From Halieaceae bacterium UBA4452 (GTDB taxonomy: Bacteria > Pseudomonadota > Gammaproteobacteria > Pseudomonadales > Halieaceae): a stretch of 20,328 nucleotides of DNA. A model generated the notes under the pieces. That model worked only from the letters and a program-made list of their open reading frames with translations. It was not told the DNA's origin and made no database searches. Numbering within the stretch: the first letter of the stretch is position 1; each line of letters opens with the position of its first letter. The position numbers and the translations under genes are program-made. The stretch spans positions 146,317 through 166,644 of the forward strand of contig DGPA01000021.1 of assembly GCA_002389505.1 (NCBI GenBank). Direction: 5' to 3'. Positions 1-5,508 of the stretch are shown here, one piece after another.

Positions 1-726
1 GTGTGGGGCTGGGTACTGTTGCCGCTACTACTCACAGTTAATGATCCCCTCAGCGCTCAACCCCGACCGAAAGAGTCTGCGCTAGCTATCAGTGACAGGA
101 CGGCTGAAGCTCCTGAGTCGTCCAATGTTGGCGAGTGGGCGTTGGATGGTTTTATGGCGCTGTGGCTCACGCCCGATCAGTACGGTCGTCTGCTGCTAGA
201 ACTAGGCTTTTATGACAAAGCTGCGCGCACCTTTTGGCTACCCATGTGGCGAGCGACTAGCCATTATTACGCTCAGAGCTTCCCCCAAGCAGCCAGCTTG
301 TATGCACGTAAAGATAGCGTGGTGGCCCTATTTAACGCGGCAAATGCGCACGCCCAGAGTCGAGATTATATCCGCGCTCTACGCGACTACAACGCGCTAC
401 TCGAGCGACAAGCAGACTTTCCCGGCGCTAAGGAAAATCGAGATCGACTCAAGAAAATAGTCGACGACATCAACCGTCTCAGTGCGTCTCAACAGCAGGA
501 AGCCGGTGTCAGTAGCGAGGAGATTGATGAGTTCGACCCGCAAATTGGCGAGGGCAGCGAGGAGTTGACGGCTGAACAAACACCTCGAAAGCAGTACAGT
601 GCCGAAGAACTTCTCGCCAGCCCGGAAACCGCGGCACTGTGGTTGAGGAGCGTGCAGCAAAACGGTGGGCGCTTCCTCCGCACGAAGTTCGCCATACAGC
701 TCAGCGAGCGCGGGGTCAGCGAGTAA
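1..726 (+). CDS. VWA/TPR Bat protein (BatB/BatC type), C-terminal part
   Basis: This is the 3' part of a gene that starts before the window; the GTG at base 1 is probably not the real start. The first residues look like the transmembrane helix that closes a von Willebrand factor A domain in BatB-type proteins, followed by a periplasmic linker. Residues about 50-155 carry tetratricopeptide-like helices, including WLTPDQYGRLLLELGFYDKA, then SVVALFNAANAHAQ and a YNALLERQADFPGAKENRDR helix pair. The tail has an acidic Ser/Glu-rich linker and a conserved-looking end (WLRSVQQNGGRFLRTKFAIQ) typical of gammaproteobacterial VWA-TPR fusions. Bat proteins (Bacteroides aerotolerance family) act at the inner membrane with a MoxR ATPase; their exact role is unsettled. 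The stop overlaps the ATG of the BatD gene (TAATG), implying translational coupling. The family call is from memory of the pattern, with no VWA domain visible in the window. Confidence 0.8.
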   Translation: MWGWVLLPLLLTVNDPLSAQPRPKESALAISDRTAEAPESSNVGEWALDGFMALWLTPDQYGRLLLELGFYDKAARTFWLPMWRATSHYYAQSFPQAASLYARKDSVVALFNAANAHAQSRDYIRALRDYNALLERQADFPGAKENRDRLKKIVDDINRLSASQQQEAGVSSEEIDEFDPQIGEGSEELTAEQTPRKQYSAEELLASPETAALWLRSVQQNGGRFLRTKFAIQLSERGVSE

Positions 727-1805
727 TGGGTGCGCGCCTAGCGAACGGTTTTATTAGCCTATTAGTCTTCTTGGTGGCTAGCGCTGGGGTAACCGTCAAG
801 GCAGCCAACCCTCCTGTCTTAGAGCTTAGTGCAGAGTTAGCCGCTGACACGCTGGTGGTGCCTGGTCAGCGGGTTCGACTATTACTCACCGTAGCAACCC
901 CGCGGTGGTTTACCAGTGGTACCCGTATACGCCTGCCCGAAGTGCCCGGGCTGGTGCTACTGCAAAATCAAGAATTCGCTGCCAATGCGACCGAACAACG
1001 GGGAACAGATAGCTGGACGTTACAGCGTTGGTCGATCGATGTATTCGCGACGCGACCCGGTACGCTCCGCATTCCCGGTGTTGATGTCACCGCCTCGGTG
1101 TCGATCACCCCAGGGGTCAGTCAAACGCTCACCCGCACCACCGAACCCCTTGACCTCGACGTGCAAATACCCTCCGAACTCGCTGAGCTGGAGCATTGGA
1201 TAGCCAGCCCCAATGTCACCGTACAAGACACCATGGTGCCGGCAGGACCGCGGCCCGTGGGCAGCGCCTTGACCCGACGAGTACGCATTGAAGCTCAGGA
1301 TGTTATGGCTATGATGCTGCCAGCCATCGACACCGCATACCCCCATGAGTTGCAGGCCTATGCCGCTCCACCGCTTCTAAAGAGTCAAGCGTCTCGCGGC
1401 GCGCTGAGTGCCCAACGGGTAGAAACCACCACACTGATTGCGACCGAAGCGGCCGACGTGACCCTCGATGGGATTCGCATCTACTGGTGGAATACCGCTA
1501 CCCAGCGTCTTTCCACGCTCACTACTGATGATCATGAGATCACCATTGCTGGCGCCTCAACCACTCGACAGCTGAACATGCTACGGTCCTTCGAAATCGC
1601 ACTCACCGGCTTATTACTCTTGATGGGGGTACTGCTGTGTCGAGCGCTACCCCTCAAGCGATGGCGGCAACGCCTAAGCCAGTGGTTAGCCAAAGGCGGT
1701 GAGCAACTCAAGCGTAGACGCCACGTATTGGTGGCTAGTCCACTGCCTAAACAGCTCAACCCCGGAGGTAGTCCCGCCGGGCCATCAGCAAAGACCCAGC
1801 GCTAG
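726..1805 (+). CDS. batD: BatD-like (oxygen tolerance) membrane protein
   Basis: The protein is 359 residues from the ATG at 726, which overlaps the previous stop. A longer reading from 639 would add codons that sit inside the upstream gene and precede the signal peptide, so 726 is preferred. Residues 1-26 form a signal peptide ending near VKA. The body is rich in beta-strand sequence with PGQRVRLLLTVATP and RPGTLRIPGVDV segments, as in BatD Ig-like repeats. A single transmembrane helix (ALTGLLLLMGVLLCRAL) lies near the C-terminus, followed by a basic cytoplasmic tail (KRWRQR, KRRRH). The expected topology is therefore periplasmic domain plus C-terminal anchor. Position directly behind the VWA/TPR gene matches the usual batA-batB/C-batD order. 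BatD's biochemical role is not established. Confidence 0.85.
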   Translation: MGARLANGFISLLVFLVASAGVTVKAANPPVLELSAELAADTLVVPGQRVRLLLTVATPRWFTSGTRIRLPEVPGLVLLQNQEFAANATEQRGTDSWTLQRWSIDVFATRPGTLRIPGVDVTASVSITPGVSQTLTRTTEPLDLDVQIPSELAELEHWIASPNVTVQDTMVPAGPRPVGSALTRRVRIEAQDVMAMMLPAIDTAYPHELQAYAAPPLLKSQASRGALSAQRVETTTLIATEAADVTLDGIRIYWWNTATQRLSTLTTDDHEITIAGASTTRQLNMLRSFEIALTGLLLLMGVLLCRALPLKRWRQRLSQWLAKGGEQLKRRRHVLVASPLPKQLNPGGSPAGPSAKTQR

Positions 1806-1811
1806 AGGTAG

Positions 1812-1817
1812 TATAAT
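1812..1817 (+). promoter_or_regulatory. Candidate -10 element before the shikimate-kinase-like gene
   Basis: A perfect TATAAT lies 24 bases before the ATG at 1842, in the short gap after the batD stop. No convincing -35 hexamer is found 16-18 bases upstream, since that stretch lies in the end of batD. If active it would give a leader of about 15-20 nt and separate this gene from the Bat operon. Confidence 0.3.
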
Positions 1818-1841
1818 GAGGCGCGTTGATAGGAATGGATC

Positions 1842-2348
1842 ATGCTAGGTAAACAGACAATTAGCCTTATTGGTTTCCCAGGTAGCGGCAAAAGCACCGT
1901 CGGCGTACTGCTGGCTAAACGGCTTGGCATTGAGTTTGTCGACACCGATCTACTGATTCAGACGAAAGAAAACGCCACGCTTGCGGACATCATCGCGCGC
2001 AACAGCCATCATTATTTACGTGCCGTCGAGGAACACGTGTTGACCAGCATGTCTATCGGTCGAAGCGTCATTTCCACCGGGGGGTCGGTGGTCTACAGTG
2101 ACAAAATAATGTCACGCTTGGCACAACAAACCCGCATCGTGTATCTACAAGCCCAATATGCAACCGTCGATTACCGCATCTCACTCGCTCCAGATCGAGG
2201 TATTGCCTCCGCTAAACAACAAGCACTCGCCGACATCTACGCCGAGCGTATTCCACTCTATGAGCGCTGGGCCGAGCTAACGGTCACAGTGGATGGTGCT
2301 GACCCTGAAACCATCGCCGGACAGATCGTCGCGGCTTTGGACAGTTAA
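1842..2348 (+). CDS. Shikimate-kinase-family P-loop kinase, divergent subfamily
   Basis: The 168-residue protein has the shikimate kinase fold signatures: Walker A GFPGSGKS (11-18), the DTD pair (34-36), an arginine in YLRAVEE (R60) where AroK has FR..E, and R136 in ERIPLYERWAEL. Shikimate kinase phosphorylates the 3-hydroxyl of shikimate with ATP in the chorismate pathway. Two sites differ from classical AroK: the GGG substrate loop reads TGGSVVYS (79-86), with serine in place of the third glycine, and the lid reads DRGIA (118-122) rather than RPLL. The same variant pattern occurs, as I recall, in proteins annotated as shikimate kinase in other phyla, so it is probably a paralogue of the aroK normally found next to aroB. 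Substrate is uncertain. The start is supported by AGGA seven bases upstream. Confidence 0.75.
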   Translation: MLGKQTISLIGFPGSGKSTVGVLLAKRLGIEFVDTDLLIQTKENATLADIIARNSHHYLRAVEEHVLTSMSIGRSVISTGGSVVYSDKIMSRLAQQTRIVYLQAQYATVDYRISLAPDRGIASAKQQALADIYAERIPLYERWAELTVTVDGADPETIAGQIVAALDS

Positions 2349-2358
2349 TACTTGGCGC

Positions 2359-2368
2359 GGACACGTCC
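2359..2368. promoter_or_regulatory. Small dyad upstream of the sigma-54 promoter (candidate activator site)
   Basis: GGACACGTCC is a 4+4 inverted repeat with a two-base centre, about 90 bases upstream of the -24 element, at the usual distance for an enhancer-binding activator. A second small dyad, CCCTTTTGGG, lies at 2386-2395. No known activator consensus was recognised, and dyads this short arise by chance. Confidence 0.2.
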
Positions 2369-2455
2369 ATGCATTAAAAATTCCTCCCTTTTGGGGTTAT
2401 CCCTCCACTCCCTAACTCGTTGATTGCCCCGTTAAAAAATTTATTTTTATGCGAT

Positions 2456-2471
2456 TGGCACGACCGTTGCA
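2456..2471 (+). promoter_or_regulatory. Sigma-54 (RpoN) -24/-12 promoter
   Basis: TGGCACGACCGTTGCA matches the RpoN consensus TGGCAYRNNNNTTGCW at every defined position, including the invariant GG and GC with the correct ten-base separation. An A/T-rich tract (about 2431-2450) lies just upstream, as often seen where DNA bends between activator and polymerase. Counting C2470 as -12 puts +1 at about 2482, one base before the closing stem of the RNA described next. No ATG with a plausible ribosome site follows before 2708, so the nearest product is an RNA. RpoN promoters need an ATP-dependent activator; none is encoded in this window. Confidence 0.85.
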
Positions 2472-2481
2472 TCCTTCCTGG

Positions 2482-2583
2482 CAGCGGCCCACCCCCGACA
2501 GGATGTCGGTGTAGAGGAACCAGAGGGACAAGGACGTCTCTCGCCAAGGAAGGCAGTATGTGGTGGGCCGCTATAGTTTTTTT
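2482..2583 (+). ncRNA. Putative CsrA/RsmA-titrating small RNA, about 102 nt
   Basis: The RNA is bounded by the sigma-54 start (about 2482) and a seven-T run (2577-2583). Its ends pair through 11 perfect base pairs: 2483-2493 (AGCGGCCCACC) with 2562-2572. Inside are three hairpins. Hairpin 1: CCGACA/TGTCGG (2495-2500, 2504-2509) with GGA in the loop. Hairpin 2: GAGGGAC/GTCTCTC (2523-2529, 2536-2542) with hexaloop AAGGAC. Hairpin 3: GCC/GGC (2543-2545, 2552-2554) with hexaloop AAGGAA, stacked directly on hairpin 2. A fourth GGA (2516-2518) is unpaired. ACAAGGACGT (2528-2537) fits the known CsrA/RsmE consensus (A/U)CANGGANG(U/A) exactly, and hairpin 3 fits its CANGGANG core. This is the architecture of RsmY/RsmZ/CsrB sponges, but no known family was matched by eye. 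Structure is seen; CsrA binding is inferred. Confidence 0.75.
2562..2583 (+). terminator. 3' end of the small RNA: closing-stem strand plus U-tract
   Basis: The 3' strand of the long-range stem (2562-2572) is followed by ATAG and then seven T (2577-2583). The stem partner lies 80 nt upstream rather than in a local hairpin, and four bases separate stem and T-run, so termination may be less efficient than at a standard intrinsic terminator. Confidence 0.5.
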
Positions 2584-2623
2584 AGTTATTTATAGGGCGC
2601 TGGAAAGCACAAAAAATTTGTTG

Positions 2624-2672
2624 CTCTGTTGGCTAACTTGAGGCCAACTCAGCAGAACAGAAAGAGTTTTTT
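2624..2672 (+). terminator. Second terminator-like hairpin before the small acidic gene
   Basis: GTTGGC (2628-2633) and GCCAAC (2643-2648) form a six-pair hairpin with a nine-base loop. An outer CTCT (2624-2627) can pair with AGAG (2663-2666), placing a six-T run (2667-2672) directly behind the structure. It could be a backup terminator for the small RNA or an attenuating structure in the leader of the gene at 2708. Confidence 0.4.
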
Positions 2673-2696
2673 GTTCTAGCGTTTTCTAAATCATCG

Positions 2697-2705
2697 GGAG
2701 GTGAT
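2697..2705 (+). promoter_or_regulatory. Very strong Shine-Dalgarno site
   Basis: GGAGGTGAT is fully complementary to the 3' end of 16S rRNA, with six bases between GGAGG and the ATG at 2708. It fixes the start of the small acidic gene and is the strongest ribosome site in the window, suggesting high translation. Confidence 0.85.
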
Positions 2706-2707
2706 TT

Positions 2708-2944
2708 ATGAGTGGGCGTGACCAGCAGCAAACCACTGAAGCCGACAGTGTCGAAGATTTTTTCGATACGACGGGGGGTGAATTCAGTACCGGCGACTTC
2801 GACGACGATCTACCGGGGTTAGAGGCACTCAACGACCGTACTTTGCTCGCCAGTAAACGGCGACGCGTCGAGCAACGGCTCGAAGCACTCAGGCTGCGCG
2901 ACGAGCTCGGCGATGATAACTTTAAATTTGATGACGATTTCTGA
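2708..2944 (+). CDS. Small acidic protein, PA3496-like
   Basis: The 78-residue protein has no signal peptide or membrane segment. The N-terminal half is highly acidic and probably disordered (SVEDFFDTTGGEFSTGDFDD). The second half holds a charged helix, KRRRVEQRLEALRLRDEL (about 50-67), followed by a short acidic/aromatic tail ending FDDDF. A RRxxExxLExxRLRxEL helix plus Asp/Phe tail resembles the small conserved PA3496 family of Pseudomonas and relatives, whose function is essentially unknown (an envelope-integrity role has been suggested). The start is set by an ideal Shine-Dalgarno site. It lies 124 bases downstream of the small RNA's T-run, so read-through from the sigma-54 promoter is possible; no clear sigma-70 promoter was found between them. 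Confidence 0.7.
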   Translation: MSGRDQQQTTEADSVEDFFDTTGGEFSTGDFDDDLPGLEALNDRTLLASKRRRVEQRLEALRLRDELGDDNFKFDDDF

Positions 2945-2951
2945 ATCGACG

Positions 2952-2973
2952 CGCCAGTCCACACTGGACGGCG
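2952..2973. terminator. Hairpin between convergent genes
   Basis: CGCC-A-GTCCA (2952-2961) pairs with TGGAC-GGCG (2965-2973): nine pairs, one bulged A and a three-base loop, between the stop at 2944 and the converging gene ending at 3003. There is no T-run on either side, so it may be a weak or Rho-assisted terminator, or only an RNA-stabilising stem. Confidence 0.35.
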
Positions 2974-3002
2974 GGTAGGTGCTCTAAACAGTGTCTGCCT
3001 AA

Positions 3003-3851
3003 TCATTCTAACTGCGTGTGCTGATCGATTTCTCTCTGCCATTCAAAGACGTTTAGTTCAATAAAGACAAAGGCGAATAGCCACAGCGCTGCATCCCAAA
3101 AATCGAGGAAGTCGCCTTCAAATCCCCAATAGATAGCCGCGGCGGCAAGTACCAAGTAGAGCATGATTTTAGTGGCGGTTAATCCCCACTGCAGGCGCTG
3201 GGGCAGTCCGCCCTTTAACTGCACATGCACTTCAATTTCCAGTGCAATGACAACGAGAATCCATGCGCCCGCGTTGACGACATCGACAAGGGCTAAATCT
3301 TGAGCATCGGCAAAGATCCTCGGTGACGCGATGACCTGATGCAAGGCGGAGATTTGCACCGCGTCGGCATTCAACGCGCTGCAATTAGCCGCATTTAAGG
3401 GCGTAAAACTGTCGAAGCCGAGTAATACTGACCAATGTTGGGTCACCAAATCGCAGGCAGGTTCGGGAAGACTGGCCGCCTGACGAAACACTTCCCACTC
3501 GCCAATATAACCCAGAAAAGCCGACACAATCGCAGCACCACAAAGCCAGCGCAGACCGTGAAGTGACCACTTAGTAGCGCCTACCAGTCGGGTATCCGGC
3601 AGGATTGCTGTTTCCAGTTCGAACAGCAAAAGTAGCAATACCCAGGCGGCGGTATCGAGAGTGGCAGAGAACAACTGAACGAGCGAAGCGAGATCGAGCT
3701 CCGCTATGCCGGCGTGCGTGGCAGAAATGAGCTCCTGCTCTAAAAACAAATAAACATTGAAAGACAGTAATAGGAAGGTGATGTATTTAATGGCCACAAA
3801 CCATCGATAGCCTACCGACCGAGGGTCCATAGCGGCTGCAAACTCATTCAT
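3003..3851 (-). CDS. Polytopic membrane protein of unknown function, triple repeat
   Basis: The 282-residue protein has about six hydrophobic segments, near residues 18-40, 66-84, 103-120, 187-205, 220-242 and 249-268. Three of these share a motif: AAWVLLLLLFELET, GAWILVVIALEIEV and ALWLFAFVFIELNV, each preceded a few residues earlier by Asp. Each helix therefore starts at an (A/L)W and carries a Glu-x-(Glu/Thr/Asn) cluster near its end, an unusual placing of acidic residues at the membrane. A soluble loop between about 122 and 185 has two cysteines (in EPACDL and ANCSAL) that could pair. I do not recognise the family. The gene begins 18 bases after the stop of the glutamylputrescine-synthetase-like gene and has a good GGGAGG ribosome site, so both are very likely one transcript. 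A role in amine or ion handling is only guesswork. Confidence 0.8.
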   Translation of the reverse strand: MNEFAAAMDPRSVGYRWFVAIKYITFLLLSFNVYLFLEQELISATHAGIAELDLASLVQLFSATLDTAAWVLLLLLFELETAILPDTRLVGATKWSLHGLRWLCGAAIVSAFLGYIGEWEVFRQAASLPEPACDLVTQHWSVLLGFDSFTPLNAANCSALNADAVQISALHQVIASPRIFADAQDLALVDVVNAGAWILVVIALEIEVHVQLKGGLPQRLQWGLTATKIMLYLVLAAAAIYWGFEGDFLDFWDAALWLFAFVFIELNVFEWQREIDQHTQLE

Positions 3852-3869
3852 CGATCACCCTCCCCTTGA

Positions 3870-5300
3870 TTACACTTGAAGCAGCAGGTGCTCTCGCTCC
3901 CAGGAGCTAATAACGCGGTTAAATTCTTCGAACTCGTCTAGCTTTACCGCTGCATAGGCCCGCATAAATAGCTCGCCAATCATTTGTTGAAGTTCGGGAG
4001 TGTCATTTAGCTGGCGAACACCTTCTTCAAGCGTTCTGGCCACCACCACGCCTGCTTCGTTTGCGGTTCCTCTGTGGGGCGGGGTAGGCGGTAATTGCTG
4101 GCGCATACCCAATAGGCCACTCGCCAATGTCGCGGCAATGGCCAGATAGGGATTAGCGTCAGCTCCGGGGAAACGGTTTTCTATACGCAGGTTTTCCGCT
4201 GTTCCATTGGGCACTCGAAATGCAGTTGTCCGATTATCAAAGCCCCAGCTGAGGTTAATGGGCGCCGAGATATCAGGCGCTAATCGCCGGTAAGAGTTGA
4301 CATTGGGCGCGTAAAAACTGATGAGCTCAGGGGTGTAGCGCTGGAGGCCTCCCAAGTAATGCATCATTGCCTCGGTGGGAGTGCCGTCTGATCGGCAAAA
4401 AATATTCTCCCCGGTTTCTTTATTGAGAATAGATTGATGAAGATGTAGTGCGCTACCCGGCTCTCGCTGCATTGGCTTTGCCATAAAGGTCGCATACATG
4501 CCGTGCTTCTGGGCCGTCTCGCGAACCGTGCGTTTAAAGACAAAGACTTGGTCGGCGAGATCAAGGGGGTCGCCATGATTAAAATTAATCTCTAATTGAG
4601 CCGCTCCATTTTCGTGGGTCAACGTGTCAACATTCAGAGCTTGGGCGTCGGCATAGTCGTACATATCCTCCACAAAGTCTTCAAACTCAGCCACCGCGTC
4701 AATACTGAACGACAAACGCGCCACTTCCCGTCGCCCAGAGCGACCCTTTGGAGGGATCAACTCATAGTCTGGGTCAGTGTTCTTATGTACTAAATAAAAC
4801 TCGACCTCGGGCGCTACAACGGGTTTAAGACCCGCTTCATCGTAAAGCCTTAAAATATATTTGAGTACATTGCGAGTCGACAACGGATGTGGTTCACCCT
4901 CGGGGGTATAGCAATCGGCAATAACTTGTGCGGTAGGCTCTCTAGCCCAAGGTACTTTGCGCAGCGTTTTAGCATCGGGCCGCAGTATCATATCGGTGTC
5001 GGTGGGCTCTACAAAATCCCAATGGTCGTCGGTGTACTCTCCTGTGACGGTCTGTACCATAATGCTTTCAGGTAACTTTTGGTCATGCTCAGCAAGAAAT
5101 TGGTGCGCCGGTATAAACTTCCCCCGGGCATTTCCCGTCATGTCAGGAACGATACACTCTACTTCAGAAATAGCATTGTCGGTCAACCAGCGACGGATGG
5201 CAGCGTTATCGCTTTGAGGAATGGCGTCTGTTGAGAACGCTGACTCTGGCTGGTGAATCACAGTATTCGATGGCGGGGTATTCGGTGATTGGGTGGACAT
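3870..5300 (-). CDS. puuA: Gamma-glutamylputrescine synthetase-like glutamine synthetase family enzyme
   Basis: The 476-residue protein belongs to the glutamine synthetase superfamily. It has a short N-terminal beta-grasp region (VECIVPDMTGNARGKFIP) and a C-terminal catalytic domain with metal/glutamate ligands APEVEFYL (E165, E167), HENGAAQLEINF (E230, E237), HLHQS (286-290) and NRTTAFRVP. The DMTGNARGKF opening and the length fit PuuA/GlnA3-type gamma-glutamyl-polyamine ligases rather than GlnA itself, which has other loop sequences and an adenylylation Tyr. PuuA joins glutamate to putrescine with ATP in the cytoplasm. The divergent gene at 5509 encodes the next enzyme, which supports the call. 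Exact amine specificity (putrescine, spermidine, another amine) cannot be read from the sequence. The leader before the ATG has only a weak GGAA ribosome site. Confidence 0.87.
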   Translation of the reverse strand: MSTQSPNTPPSNTVIHQPESAFSTDAIPQSDNAAIRRWLTDNAISEVECIVPDMTGNARGKFIPAHQFLAEHDQKLPESIMVQTVTGEYTDDHWDFVEPTDTDMILRPDAKTLRKVPWAREPTAQVIADCYTPEGEPHPLSTRNVLKYILRLYDEAGLKPVVAPEVEFYLVHKNTDPDYELIPPKGRSGRREVARLSFSIDAVAEFEDFVEDMYDYADAQALNVDTLTHENGAAQLEINFNHGDPLDLADQVFVFKRTVRETAQKHGMYATFMAKPMQREPGSALHLHQSILNKETGENIFCRSDGTPTEAMMHYLGGLQRYTPELISFYAPNVNSYRRLAPDISAPINLSWGFDNRTTAFRVPNGTAENLRIENRFPGADANPYLAIAATLASGLLGMRQQLPPTPPHRGTANEAGVVVARTLEEGVRQLNDTPELQQMIGELFMRAYAAVKLDEFEEFNRVISSWEREHLLLQV

Positions 5301-5451
5301 AAAATTCCATGCGTGATGAAAGAAGGCTAAGTATGTGCCGCGCGTGAGGCATGGGCAAGCGGTGCCAATGCCACCTTCGGGTTAGTTCAGTCACGACTCC
5401 AGTTGCGTAGACCAGCCGCCCCTGCCTTTTGGCTGTGATAAAGTTACGACA

Positions 5452-5469
5452 ACATCGTTGAATTGATGT
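5452..5469. promoter_or_regulatory. Inverted repeat in the puuA/puuB divergent promoter region
   Basis: ACATC (5452-5456) and GATGT (5465-5469) form a 5+5 inverted repeat with an eight-base spacer, about 40 bases before the puuB-like start in the 208-base divergent gap. This is a plausible dimer operator for an amine-responsive repressor, but the arms are short. Confidence 0.25.
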
Positions 5470-5508
5470 AAAAGACGCCCGTTCACGGTTATCTATGAGA
5501 GTTCATCC

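Noticed and set aside
639..725. Longer N-terminus of the BatD protein starting at 639
   Set aside because: It lies wholly inside the upstream gene and would bury the signal peptide; the ATG at 726 overlaps the upstream stop as in coupled operons.
2420..2641. 73-codon ORF across the sigma-54 promoter and small RNA
   Set aside because: Its ATT/GTG-like start region precedes the predicted transcript start, it has no ribosome site, and its composition follows the RNA stems rather than a protein.
5354..5367. TGGCACCGCTTGCC on the minus strand upstream of the puuA-like gene, resembling a sigma-54 promoter
   Set aside because: The spacing between GG and GC is eight bases rather than the required ten, and the R position is C.
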